From the NCBI GenBank assembly GCA_015501595.1, contig JADNRX010000227.1, forward strand, positions 25,130 to 89,129: a stretch of DNA of 64,000 bases, written 5' to 3'. Source of the stretch: Hymenopellis radicata. Its lineage: Eukaryota > Basidiomycota > Agaricomycetes > Agaricales > Physalacriaceae. Below, in pieces: positions 24,301 through 35,608 of this stretch (position 1 is its first letter; every line of letters begins with the position of its first letter). The notes under the pieces were generated by a model. The model was not told the origin of the DNA, made no database searches, and worked only from the letters and a program-made list of their open reading frames with translations. The position numbers and the translations under genes are program-made.

Positions 24301-25799
24301 GCGGGACGTCGGCATTTTGCTCATCAGCGACGACAATATCGTTAGTTACGGCGCTGTTCTTTCTGTTTTCAAGGACGGCGATGTTGTGAAGGAGCTCTGT
24401 TCGTCTCGGGTTTGTGCCTTGGTTATCAGATCAAATTTGCGGAGCTAATCCGTTTGCAGCTCGTATCCATGGCGCGTTAATTCATCCAGGGGATGCCCTG
24501 CCTTTACGTTGATTTAGACTCTGTGGGGATGTGTTTCGACTGGGACGATGATTCTGGCAAGGCGAACTTCGGAACGGAGAGCGTGAACTGTGCCACAGTA
24601 TTGCTAGTAATAGTAGAATGCCTTCTATTTCACGTAGGCGTACATATACGTGTCATAGCTATATCCCGAATGAACACTGAGTTGTCGAAATCACTTCTGT
24701 GTGAATATGTAGAAGACTTCTCTAGAATAGTGTTACTTGGCGGAGTATCAACACATGCGTATATCACGATTGACACTTCAATAGAGCTGTCTACGGCTAT
24801 CTAAATGCTTTGTAGAACATATTACAAGATCCTATGAAAACATGGTCAGCACCTAAAGTCGGAGTACAACACAGACATGAAGATATCCTACCTCTCGACA
24901 CTTACGGAGAACTCAGTATGCCCGAAAGCTCCCATGAAAACTTCCCTCGACGACGCAATCAGACGGCCCTAAAAACTTGCGTGAGTCATAGAATGGACCT
25001 AGAAGATGATGTCCGTCGGGTCGCCAAGTTGATTCCAAGCAGCCAATGAAAAGTATTTCCTCCGCTTGCTGAGCGGGTAACTCGAGTCGTCCCAACGTTC
25101 CAGGCCTTCAACCAGCTCGGAATTAGTGGCAAAACATTGTGATCAAACGTCAACATCCGGCTAAGCTACCCGCAGGTGATCGGGACCTCTTGACCTCGAA
25201 CCACGACGTGTCCGAATCCAAGGCGCTTACACCAACTCGCCTCCATGCTCTCTCACTCTCTCCGACGTCTGGCCGACCTGAAATTGCCTGGAGGTTCATC
25301 TGCGGCTTATGTCAGGCAACTTCCGATGGTGCTTGAGGCCGAGAACGCGTTCTAAAGACGACTTTACGCGTCGGACAGTCTGGGAGGTGTCTGGACCCTG
25401 CATAATCGATGACATGAGGATCTCCTGAACCCTATGACGCGTCTGGGGCATGTACAATCTTATCTAGTCGACTTCGGATGTGGGGAAATGACGCCAGTGG
25501 TCGTCTTCGCCCTCCGTCCCTCCAAGACTTTTGGGTAAACATCGTTTTCCGCTTCATTTTGTTAGATTTGACAGCTGTATCAGGTCTATGTACCTTCATT
25601 AGACTGTATGCAATCGTACGCCTGCCTCTGAAAGAATTTAATTCAACGTTAATGCAGATTCGCCCTGTGTCCGCGGATTGCATTCAAGGTCCGTACCTTT
25701 TTCGCATTTCAACGGCCTCGATTTCATGCTGACTCATATGACAGTGTATTCTAACGTAAACTGAGCCTTTCTCCGTTCCCAGAACGGTCTAATTAGGAA

Positions 25800-26272
25800 A
25801 GGACCCCCGAAAATGCTACCAAATGTATGATCCCTGTGCGGATAAAATTTGAAACTTTTTGAAACTATGTTTGGTACCTTTCCGGATAAAAATCGAGCTT
25901 TTTGGAGAAAAGGTCTGAGTCCGTGTGCGGATAAAAATTGGACATCTGAAGAGGTCTGATGCTGGTGCGGATAAGATTTTGGGTGAGCTGAAGGCTCTTG
26001 ATCCCCGGCCAGGGTCATCAGATTTGTAGCCCTAAATTTACGTCTGTCTACGTACTTTTGTGCTGAAACGACGATTTTGCACCGTTTCTGAGCAAAATAT
26101 GGCATTTTTTCAGTCCGAGGACCCTGCGCCACACATGGGTCTGGTACATAGTGCGGATAAAAACCGACCTCTCTGAGATGCCTGGTACAAAGTGCGGATA
26201 CACCTTCCTTTTTGGGATCCGGATAAGAATTTGGGCCAGGATCATACATTTGGTAGCATTTTCGGGGGTCCT
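25800..26272. mobile_element. 473 bp non-autonomous DNA transposon (MITE), hAT-like
   Basis: The ends at 25800-25833 and 26239-26272 are perfect 34-base inverted repeats beginning AGGACCCCCGAAAATG. The element is flanked on both sides by the same 8 bases, ATTAGGAA (25792-25799 and 26273-26280), a target site duplication of the size made by hAT transposases. Inside are about seven copies of a TGCGGATAAAA-like motif (near 25,835, 25,882, 25,923, 25,964, 26,151, 26,192 and 26,216), resembling the subterminal transposase-binding repeats of hAT elements. There is no transposase gene. A long minus-strand frame crosses it but has no recognisable content. Merlin- or P-type origin is the alternative. 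It interrupts copy 1 of locus X; copy 2 lacks it at the matching place. Confidence 0.85.
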
Positions 26273-26577
26273 ATTAGGAATGCGAAGCGTTGCGCTTGTC
26301 CGGCTGAAGAGACCAAGCTGGAAGTTTTCAGTATCCCCGAGTCCAGACGCCGCTATATTACTCCAATCAGATCATCAATAGTGGACCCTTCATCTAATGC
26401 CAGCACTTTGATGCTTGGAGGATTGTGTCGAGGACGGGAAAGTCGATACGGCGCGTTCTGGAGGAGGAGGTAAGTTTCATTTGGTTTGGGTTCACTGCGT
26501 ATCTTGAGCTCTAACCTATATGAAAGTTCAACTCTTGTATTTCCTGTAGTCGTATCCTTCTCGCTGTCTTTTGTTCA

Positions 26578-28354
26578 GGGCGACCAATTGAACAGAAGCG
26601 AGATTGTGTGGCGGGGCAATATGCGCCCGAATATTGGAAAGATTTCGTTTGGTCCGACGCTCGCGCATCACTGCGGTTGGTTACCCGGATGTATTTCTGT
26701 CTCTGATGGAACCTGGAGGCCTGGAAATCGGAATAAAAGGCGATGGGATTTTGCTGGAATCCATCATTCGCTTTCTCGCTTTCTCCCCTTCTCCTACTAG
26801 TACTACTCTGCTCTTTATGGCCATACTTTACCTCACACTTTCATCCTTCATTTATCCCTCGATGTGTCTCTGTGTTGTGGTCGCCGCCATCATCAACGCG
26901 TTCCCGACGCGTTCAAAACGTGACGAGGTCCTTGATGTGACATGTATGTCTTCTCCGTCCCACCATCATCGTTGATTGGTTTGCTCACTACCGCCCTCCT
27001 TCAGCGCCTTTTCCTTCGAGTCTTCAACACTGCGGTAGGTCTATTCTTTGGTTGTGTCGTTGACTAGCTCACTGACGACTGTTTTCAGATTTATTGTGTG
27101 CGCCGTCCAGCGCGACGTGGACGATGTTCTCGCGTCTGGTATCCTCGGGTACTGCAGTATATTACTGCTTGCTTGGTGCGTCGTCTTTGTAGTGGATGAT
27201 GACCCTACTCACTAACCATCCTTTGGTTAGACGTCGAGCAGGCCGTCGGGAACTCGCGTTGAGCTTGGACGGTATGTTCTCTTGTGCGCATTTCACGACT
27301 CCATTCCTTACCGTCCCTATAGATTCCAACAGTTATCATTATGTGCACGAACCCAGGACGACGACGACGACGACGACTTCTTCGGGCGACTTTGTCCGTT
27401 CATCCCATCACAAACAACCTAGTCGACACTGGCATTGACGAGCGTCAAGATTCCGTGTCGAATTGTAAGTATATCTCGCTGATTTGCTGTTTATGCATGA
27501 CTGATGCCTCCGACAGACCTCTGAACTACAGGATGCTTTCCTCTACGTTGCCGGCGACGCTCGGGGACGTTGTCTTCGCGACGCGTCCTTTTCCCATTTG
27601 GCTTCGCGCCGGTGGGTAGCGACTCTGGATATGGACGTTAGTCAACATCATATGCGCCTTACGATAAGCACGAACCGCCTTCCGAGCACGATACCGCACG
27701 GGTCAACTCTTGTTTTGGTGTTCATCACGGTATGTCTCGTAGTCGCTGTACTCTGCGACTAGTTGGTTGACGCTCTTTTTTTCTAGGTCGTCGATGTCTC
27801 GCGCCTTTGGACACTGGATAACACGTTGCTCCTCAACGGACCGTTGGATGCGATGCGACTAGTGGCAGGATTATGGTCTGGCGGGATGTGTATGAAGACA
27901 CGCTGCCAGTTTTCGAGTACTTGGAACTTACTCATCTTCCTTGTGTAGACTGTGGGTGGAATCCCTTGGCAGTCAGGACGGCCTTGAAGTCAACCCTCGT
28001 CGACGACGGTGAGCAAATGATCTATTATGATCAAAGATGTTTCTGAAATCGTTGCTTTAGGTTTTCCGTACTCACTTCCCAGTGCAGTTGACCCTCTCTA
28101 CGATGTCGATTGGCAGTATCGACTCTACTGGGCGTATCATATCCATAGTAAGTTTCCCAATGTTGACGCCGATTTCCATATACTAACGACATTCTCTAGC
28201 CGTGTTTAGAGTCCACAAAGACACTACTTTGCTCAATGCTTCTTCTCAAAGGTGGTCTCATTCTGACTCGCCCTGGACCGACCATGACCCCGACATGGAA
28301 GACACCCACTCGCTTCGAGATATGACGACTCCAGGACCGTCTGTGCCCAGCTAG
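26578..28354 (+). CDS. Unrecognised multi-exon reading frame within locus X
   Basis: A chain of short coding-like segments separated by 50-60 base introns: YWKDFVWSDARASLRLVTRM (near 26,630), VQRDVDDVLASGILGYCSIL (near 27,105), RIMVWRDVYEDTLPVFEYLE (near 27,870), VDPLYDVDWQYRLYWAYHIH (near 28,085) and VFRVHKDTTLLNASSQRWSH with a stop at 28,354. The amino-acid use (DVDWQYRLYWAYH, VWRDVYEDTLP) looks like real protein rather than chance. Some segments do not join in frame, so the gene may be decayed. A further coding-like segment at about 28,545-28,670 suggests it could extend. I do not recognise the family. Confidence 0.35.
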
Positions 28355-28800
28355 GTCCTAGCTGGCAGCCTCGTCGTACGAAGGTGAGATTTTTAAATTT
28401 TACCACTTCCTTTAGAAATTGATGTTATGGTTCAGATGGCAGCGCGAGGACGTAGGACGGCTGGATTCGGAGGAATGTAGCCGTACCATGGAGTATACAC
28501 CGTTGTTATGGCTTTTCAGCGTGCGCTGAACGTGCCAGATGTGGCGCGAGTAGAGAGCGGGAGGTCGGGATGGTTCTCGACCTCCAAGCAAGCAATGATA
28601 TTATGTCGTTGCAAACACTCTCATACGACGCTGAGACCCGGCGTGCTCTCGTCACGTCATGGTGAGCATACCAAGTTCGAGTCTGTTCTTCCCAAGTTGA
28701 CCTTTTGTACTTTAGACCTATATTTCGTCGAGCGCCGAGGTTGGACTAGTCGTGTTCTGTGGGTTCGATCGACGATGACTTGACCAAGTCGTTCCTTCGT

Positions 28801-29274
28801 AAGTCCTAACGGTTGTTAGCCTTGTTCATACGAACCTTGTGTTGTCACTAGACTTAACCGCGGTTACATGGGACACGGTTAGCCGTGCATCGCGGCCCCA
28901 CGCCAAGCTAATAGCGAAGTTGTATGCCTTAGCTATGCACCCCCCGTCCAGCATGTATACTAGACTCGGGGGTATACTGGGTCATCATAGTAGGACCTCG
29001 CCTGACAGAACTTGTTGATACGCGCCGTCTGCACGGTGTAGCCTAGATATTCTCGATTACTTTACTGACTTACATGATTATAGCATACCATTGGGTACAT
29101 TGTCGCCTTCTGTTCCCCTCCCAACCCTACTAACAATAGCCTTGTTTACAGGAATGTTATCGCAGACGTTGTTCCCCCAGTGTGACATGAAGACTGTGAT
29201 CCCCACCGGAAACAACCCTCAAGACAAGGCCGCCGCCTCAACCACGCAAAGGAGCTGCCCAAGAAGCTGCGCGC
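28801..29274. other. Intergenic, nothing recognised
   Basis: No gene or RNA seen. A short imperfect palindrome (GTATACTAGACTCGGGGGTATACT) lies near 28,955. The block lies between locus X and the satellite, so it may be repeat debris. Confidence 0.35.
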
Positions 29275-29540
29275 GCTAATGAGTTGTAAGATATGCGCCC
29301 CCGAGGAGAGGTGGTTGAAGATGTGCGCCTCGGGGGAGAGACGGTCGAAGAAGACGTGTGCTTGTGGGACAGATACGCGATGTCTGCACATACGGGGGAT
29401 GGTTGAAGATGTGCTCCCGGGGAGACGGGCTTCGTGAGATGGAGCGAGGCTGCTCCCGCGTGGAGAGCCGCTCAAGGTGCGAGTGGGAAGACAGTTTGAG
29501 GGTATCCTCTGAGGGAGGTGCACGTGCGGGAGACGCAGCC
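29275..29540. repeat. GAAGA/GAGAC-rich satellite, block 2 (inverted relative to block 1)
   Basis: Repetition of GGTTGAAGATGTGC, GGTCGAAGAAGACG and GGGGAGACGGG-like units, purine-rich on +, that is the opposite strand bias to the blocks at 19.5 and 58.3 kb. Its right edge is the exact left edge of the SAMHD1 relic 2. Confidence 0.6.
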
Positions 29541-29660
29541 ATCTCAGAGGCGTCCGCCGTCCTCGTGTGTCCACGTTTCATTGGGCCTGCCAATGGATCG
29601 AAAGAGTGCAGGTAGTCGTCTACTCACAGCGCGGCTGGAATGTACCTCCAAGTTCTGCAA
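29541..29660 (-). pseudogene. SAMHD1-like relic 2
   Basis: About 110 bases match the SAMHD1-like gene around 11,905-12,010 (the border of the exon beginning P-N-E-T-W-T-H and the intron before it), with a small insertion in the Cys/Val-rich antisense run. Everything else of the gene is missing. It is followed by family S copy C in the same order as in the cassette at 16.9-18 kb. Confidence 0.7.
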
Positions 29661-29714
29661 GCCTGTCGGGACCCTTCAAATTTTCAAGTCACCAACACTT
29701 TTAGCCTACTCGAC

Positions 29715-30226
29715 TCATTCGTCTTTACAATTTAACAAATCGTCCGGGATTTCCTGGATCGTCGGGACCTCTACCCCCATCTGCATGATATCGTACTCCC
29801 CCTTGAACTGGCTGAGGAAGTCCTCGTGCGACGCGAAGCGTCCGGGGAACCGCACCAGGCCGCTGTCAAAGTTGTAGAAGTAGTACTCCTCCTTGTAGAC
29901 AAAGAAGAAGACAGTGCTGGGCGTCGACTTTGTCGAAAATGCGAGCGGCTGGACCATCTGGTCATTGATGCCGTAACAGAAGCTAAACAATTCCCCCTCT
30001 ACGAGATCTTCGTGGATGGCTTTACCCTTGGGTTGCCTCCAGTCAGACGACCAGGGCGCAGGGGGCCGGGTTGTGGGTTTGAACCAAGTTGTGGGATCAC
30101 CGGGATTGAAAGCGTTACTGCGGTGAACGCTTTTAACTCTTTCAGAGAAACCCCGCTACGCTAATGATGAGAGAGGCAAACGTGATTGCACACGACTCAC
30201 GAAATGGGTGGGTTGGGCCCGAACAT
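29715..30226 (-). CDS. Family S small protein, copy C (142 aa)
   Basis: Exons 30201-30226 and 29715-30117 close in frame to 142 residues with no interruption, so with copy A this is one of two intact members. The order of motifs is the same: MFGPNPPIS at the first exon, DPTTWFKPTTRPPAPWSSDW, FSFCYGINDQMVQPLAFS, FFFVYKEEYYFYN, GLVRFPGRFASHEDFLSQ, and a C-terminus with EIPDDLLNCKDE that is six residues longer than in copy A. It is upstream of and on the same strand as the coiled-coil gene's 3' end, and next to a SAMHD1 relic. No known domain is recognised. Confidence 0.62.
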
Positions 30227-30571
30227 GACGGCTGGGCAAAGCCCGGATAGTATGGGGGAGGGTAGGGATAGACCTCGGGAGGCATCGCCTCGTTGTGCTG
30301 GAGAACACTTTGAATGCAGGAAATTTTAGTATGCGGGGCATGAATGATGAGGCGACAGATTGCTGCGGCTTTTCTGAGACAAATCATGCTCGAGTCTCGG
30401 TTGTGACAGTGTGCCAAGATCTGAGGCCTGAGGCTGAGATATCGAACCGTAAAGCTGGTCAATTAATCAAACTGCTTCGTAAGGCATTGAACGCAAAAAA
30501 GAGAGAGAGCGAAGCATCTGAGATTAGACCAAAGCAAGAACATACAAAGCACGGGTACCGGAAAGACGGAT

Positions 30572-32165
30572 CTATCCTTCCTTCGCCTCCGCCTCAGAAT
30601 CGTCCGAATCATCTAAAGGTATGAAACGTCGGCCTTGCCTCTGTAGTCATTCAGCTCGTCATAAAACTAGTAGGAGAAGAGAGACACCCACGAATGGAGA
30701 CCGCCTCTGTCTCAGGATGGTGGCGCCATTGAGAAGAGCTTACTTGGACCCAGAGCGTCATCAATTGTCGACGTCCGACGGTGCACTGCGGAACCTTGAG
30801 TGCGGTACGCAATGGCGGTGCTGGCATCGCTTGGGGAACTCTGGGATTCGACTCTTCGGCTGGACACGGGGTCTTCATATGCTGCACAAGCGGAGGGGTC
30901 GATGAAAGGGCTTGAAGGGTCGAGGCAAGAGCGGCAGGCGCCGCGAAATCGGTGCGAGGAGGTAGCTGTGGTATACGCGACGGATTCGGAGTCGGTGCAA
31001 ATACCGAAGATCCTCGACGACTATTGAGTGACATCTTTCGAAGTGAGTTGTTTCCACTCAGATGTAGATCAGCTAAAGGACGACGAGGTGTCTTGGGGTC
31101 TAGATTGGTGAAAGGCGGTCGTACGACAGGAGCGGGAGGCGCATTAGTGTTGGAACGAGCCTTCTGAAGAGAACGACGCCTGAGTATCGACAAAGGTGCA
31201 GGAAGAGAAGGTTTAGGTGGCGAAGGTCTGGTTGCGACGCGTGAATCCTGCGAAGAGCGTTGTTGTAGAGAATCTGTGCTATTTTCATCTATGCGTCGTC
31301 GCTTCCGTCCAGACGATGGAGACTTTTCTTGAAGGGTGGACTGAGGTTTTGCAGGAGAGGTAGAGCGTGTTCTCGTCTTGGGCGGAGAAGGAACCACTTT
31401 AGCGGCAGCAGCAGTTTCGAACCCCTTGGCGATAGTCTCCTGGACAGTACTGCGAGCAGTTTCGATATGCAGAGGGACGGCTTGAAGAAGGGGTAGAAGA
31501 GGCATCAACGCTGCGAGTATGTTGCCTTGCTGCTCTTGAATCGTTAGAAGCGCCTGAGTCTGCGCTTGTAGTGTCTGAGCGTTGGATTGATAGAGCTACA
31601 GCGGACAATCAGCAAGAAAGCGATAAAACCACGGGGGTATACCACCATTTGCATCGAGTCTACGCGCTTGTCTAGGCCTTCAAGCCTTAGTTGAACAGCT
31701 ACTTGGAGATCTGCTAGACGGCTCGCTTGCGCCGGCTCCCCCACAGCCTTCAGAATTTCAGTCTGGCAACGGTTCGCTATCGCACTATGAGAACACAAAG
31801 CACCCAGTGAATGTAGGACACGCACCAAGACTGTACATCTCATTCGACAACACCTCGTGCTCCTTCTCAAATAGCGTCTTGGTGAGCCCAATCTCTCTTT
31901 TCGCCTCATCGACGCCTTTAGTTAGGACATTAACCTTGTCGGCAAAGGTCTCGAAGTGTGACTGAGTATCGTGAAGGAGAATGCGCAGCGACGTGCTCGT
32001 CTTGTCGAGGGGTGCCAGAGGAGGCAGAGGAATCGTACTGGTTGCAGGTTTTGCAGTGTCCTTGCGCTGCAGGTGAGCCCAAAGCATCGACGAACTAGAC
32101 GGGCGAGGCTGGGACTGTGTTCCAAGCCGAGTGCTGGTAGGGGAGCCTGAACTGTTCGAGGTCAT
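30572..32165 (-). CDS. Coiled-coil, Ser/Pro/Arg-rich nuclear-type protein (462 aa), intact copy
   Basis: Four exons (31837-32165, 31646-31784, 30744-31595, 30572-30640) close in frame to 462 residues. The N-terminal Ser/Thr-rich part is followed by helices likely to form a coiled coil (LDKTSTSLRILLHDTQSHFE, GVDEAKREIGLTKTLFEKEH, LADLQVAVQLRLEGLDKRVD, QTLQAQTQALLTIQEQQ), then a long basic Ser/Pro region with a nuclear-localisation-like SSGRKRRRIDE and TPRRPLADLHLSGNNS, and an acidic tail (LDDSDDSEAEAKEG). This layout fits a chromosome- or cytoskeleton-associated protein, but I cannot name it. Two broken copies lie at 16.4 and 18.2-19.5 kb; this one is the likely functional or parental gene. 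Confidence 0.7.
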
Positions 32166-32328
32166 GGTGGTATCAGCTCAAGGAAACATGCTCGATCATT
32201 CCCGTTCAGTCAGAAAAGCGACTGAGTTTTGTCTACTCGTACAGCTAGCATGGTCCACGCATAGTATTATAGTCTACATGTACAATAGATAGTTCCACAA
32301 AGCATTTGCATAAATAGATGCTAAAAAA

Positions 32329-35300
32329 TCAGAGCGGTGGTAATGGACGTCGGCATTGAGGGCATATATTCTGTGAAATTAAAAGTTCAAGAGACGCTGA
32401 CGCGCTGCAAGAAACGGCTAACCTTGATAGCAAGCCACTAGGCAAAGAGGACTTGAGGTCAGGTCATAAACTCAATCACAAGACAAAAACATACCTTTTC
32501 AAGACAGTCGGTGTGCTACGTTGCGTTGTCAGTACTCTGTTAAGCATCTAAAGCCAAACTCACGAATAAATGATGACACGGCGCCAGACTGTAACTCTTC
32601 CTGGTAACAGCACTTCCCACTCCCACCTGGACCGCATTCAACAAGGCCCCCGCATGTATGCCCTTGCCTTTGCGTTTGCTCGTTCCGCCCCGCGTGTCCC
32701 ATGTATCCACCTTCTCGTCGATGGATTTCCTTCCCCGAACAAGTGAAGGATCAATCTGTATCGCATCCATGCATATAGAGCAGTCACCCAAAGTCTGCTC
32801 CGGCGCCTCAGGATCCGGTAATGGCAGAATGGGATGATAGTCGTATAATTTCACAGTCGCAAACTGCAGAAAAAATGATGAGATTGTGCCGGACAGTGGG
32901 CTCGCATGCCAACTTACTCGAGCGGGAACGAAAAATGTCGGACCAAATATGTCTTGTAACATGACAAGAAGTCCTTGGAAACAGACGAAGGCCGCCAACC
33001 AATACGCCCAGACTTTGAAGACGTCAGTAGCGACTCAGAGTAGTGCAGAGAACGCTTACATCTCGGTTTCACGTCAAGCACGTTGTTCGGACAAACCAAG
33101 AAGTCTACGAGCATGGACATCACCTTCAAGAACCAGATCAAGCGAGCCAAAACTTACACAAAGCTAAATACAACCGACAAGCCGTGGTGCCGATAACATA
33201 CTCCTTGGTGAACCCACTGGACCTCCCGCGTCTCACAGACCTGACGATCTGTGGCAACCAGATACCAGAGTATGTCACCGCCACAAATATGAGCGACAGT
33301 GTGGGCGAGAGTATCACGCGAACGATGAAAGTCAAGAAGATAAACATTGTTAGCCCTAACGCTCGTCAGCTTCGGCGCCATAGAAGGGGAACATAACCTT
33401 ACACAGCCTTGCTCCCGGATCTGATCTCAGATGTTGAGCAGCAAATGCCCAGAAAGTGGGCGACTGAGGCAGATCTGCTGCAGGTGAGGGAGTAGGCTGG
33501 GGTGTGGTAGAAGCGGGCTGTGTTGCTACAGCATCGCTGGGAGAAGATGTCGTTTCAGGATTACGCTGTGTTTCGTCATTGAGGTTGCCGAGTCTGTACC
33601 TGTCCGCATTAGCATCGTACTATGTCTGAAAAGCCAACTTGTCGTACCGTAGGTTGCGAATTGGCAGATGGCGGCGGAGTGGGAGGTAGCGCAGCAGGTG
33701 GAGCTGGAGGTGGAGGAGACGGAGTTTCCAAAATGTCCTCTGGCATCTGAACCTGGTGGATCAGAACGGCGAATTGCTGGAGAAGACTTCGTGAGTTGTG
33801 TGTCGAAAACAAAGACAAATGGCCACTTACTGCCTCGTAGACAAACATGGTGCACGCAAGAAATGCAGGGGCAGTCAATGAAATAGACGGCCGTCCCTCA
33901 GCAATAATCGCAAATGTGATATGTGCAGCAAATGACACGGAATCGATCGTGGCCTGGGTGAAGAACAACCATCGCGAGACTCGTGCTATTCCAGCAGGCG
34001 TTCTACTTTGCTCCATTTGACGCGTCAAAAGGAAAAGAAGAATGAAGTAAGCCACGCTAGCGGTTCCAGCATCTGTTTGCAAGAAGAATTAGTACGGTAT
34101 CAGTCATACAAAAGACATGAACCTACACGTTGTAACTTTGCGGAAAAACGACCAGGATCTACAAGACGATCACGTAAGGACGAGAGCGCCACATAGAGTG
34201 CTACCACTGACCGAAGCCCTTCAATATGTTTTACCTCCAACATGAAGCCACATTCTTTACTGACTAGAACGCCCGACATGGAAAGCTTCGGTGCAGAGAC
34301 AGTGGGAGCGCCAGTTGGGTGTTCCATTTCCCCTTCCAAGTGTTCCATCGCAGCAACGAAATGTGTGATGGGTTCACTTGCATGAAGACATCCAACGGAC
34401 ATGTAGTAAGCCTGGTTTCTACATCTCACAAATCTAAGGTACTTCAAATATGAGGCCAAGCAAACGCACCAGAAGTCACATCATCTTGTTCGATAATACC
34501 AGCATCTATCATGTCCCTGAGCCGCTTAATCCTCGCGCTCAATTCCGGTTCCACAAATTGAGCGGTCTGATTCATGTATTCTTTCGGCACGAGACCAGGC
34601 AAAAGTCTGATATCTATGGGCAGACTTGGAGAGGATCAGCGATTACACTCACAGAACAATCAGAGCTTATACCCGTAAGGCTCTGCAAGTCCGTAGATCG
34701 AGCCATTTGCCAGGAAGTGTACGCCTTGGAAGTCGAATTTCAGTTCAATTGAAGCCGTCTCGTCTGTAAGTTCCAATCTGCCCTAGGGAAATGTAAGAGT
34801 GGTATATGGGGTAAGACTGGGAAGGTACATTTATGTGAACCATATCCTCCGATACTGGCTTCGCCTCCTTCTTCTCCGACGCGCTGAAAGCAATCCTGTT
34901 GTCTGTCCAGTTCCACGTTCCCAATTTGCGGGCATAGTGGTTGTATTAGCATCGGCCATGTACAGCATGGCCGCCTCAGTCCATGGTTGCGTCTCGTTCA
35001 CCAGAGAGGCCAACGTAATATTATGGAATTTTGAGTCCCCCCTGCTGAACCCGGTGACATTTGTGTAGTACGCGGCTAGGAGTGGGTCGAGGCGCGGGTC
35101 GGCGGGCACAAAGTTATGCAAAATAGACTCAAGATGGTGATCCCTACTATCCTGCAGCAGTATGAGCAGCTAGAATGCGCAATATAAACAGGCCACGGAC
35201 CAACGCAAAATCAGATTCCGTCCCGTTCATCCAGGCGGTGAAATTGGACAGCTGGTAGCCCAGTGACTGAAGGCATGCTGGTACTGATGCCGGGCCAAGA

Positions 35301-35478
35301 ATTCGTCGCCGTTATGGCTCGTCAACAAGAACTACCAAGAATGTTAGCGCGCCAACGCAAACGGATAGTCGTGACTTGCGAGCATGAACATCAGAAATAT
35401 GAACGACGGCGCCGACCTGCGCTGGCGCTGGTCGGGCGGCAAGCCAGCTTCGGCATTGCGGAGAGCGGAGTCATCCAT
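32329..35478 (-). CDS. TUL1: Dsc1/Tul1-type transmembrane RING E3 ubiquitin ligase
   Basis: Large membrane ubiquitin ligase of the Golgi/endosome Dsc (defective in SREBP cleavage) complex. The ATG at 35478 starts a lead with a hydrophobic helix (SFIFLMFMLF) across a GC-AG intron. The luminal part contains FHNITLASLVNET, NWNWTDNRIAFSASEK and other family landmarks; several helices follow (ASVAYFILLFLLTRQME, WLFFTQATIDSVSFAAHITF, APAFLACTMFVYE), then a Pro-rich loop. The C-terminus is a RING: CSICMDAI ... [36 protein letters not shown], assembled over three short terminal introns, with a stop at 32329. Expected partners are the other Dsc subunits and Cdc48. It shares a 130-base divergent promoter with the methyltransferase gene. 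Confidence 0.85.
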
Positions 35479-35608
35479 GAGCTAAACCGGACATATATCG
35501 AGGAGTACGCTCCTGCTCGTCGTCGTGGTCGTCAGCAATGTGATGACGGCGAGGATGCCGACTGTCACGAGACGTCAATACGCGACTCGGCACTTCCTCT
35601 CAACGGTC
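35479..35608. promoter_or_regulatory. Divergent promoter between the RING ligase and the methyltransferase
   Basis: Only 130 bases separate the two start codons, so the genes must share promoter DNA. No TATA-like box or clear operator is seen. Coordinate control is possible but not shown by the sequence. Confidence 0.5.

Larger units (their letters stand above)
22190..28800 (+). repeat. Locus X, copy 1 (repeat-built, intron-rich)
   Basis: Large stretch built from short exon-like units with splice-like borders, colinear with the region from about 60.2 kb to the window end. The shared anchors, in order, are CTCAATTCGTGGAGATCCG (22,281), the CCTCGCCGG units (22,935; 23,217; 23,461), the GATGGCGAT-TGGAT units (23,614; 24,048), an ATG..ACACC-type block with AAAGTCGGAG (24,842), a block at about 25,150-25,740, and a block at about 26,280-26,470. 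The two copies are clearly diverged. Individual segments look coding, but I could not build a continuous protein, so it may be a decayed large gene or an unrecognised mobile element. Confidence 0.55.

Noticed and set aside
25734..26249. 171-codon minus-strand open frame across the MITE
   Set aside because: It spans the inverted ends and shares codons with their mirror image; no domain or homologous content, so it is a by-product of the repeat sequence.
28860..29280. Solo LTR
   Set aside because: No TG...CA ends with a target duplication could be fixed and no second copy was seen.
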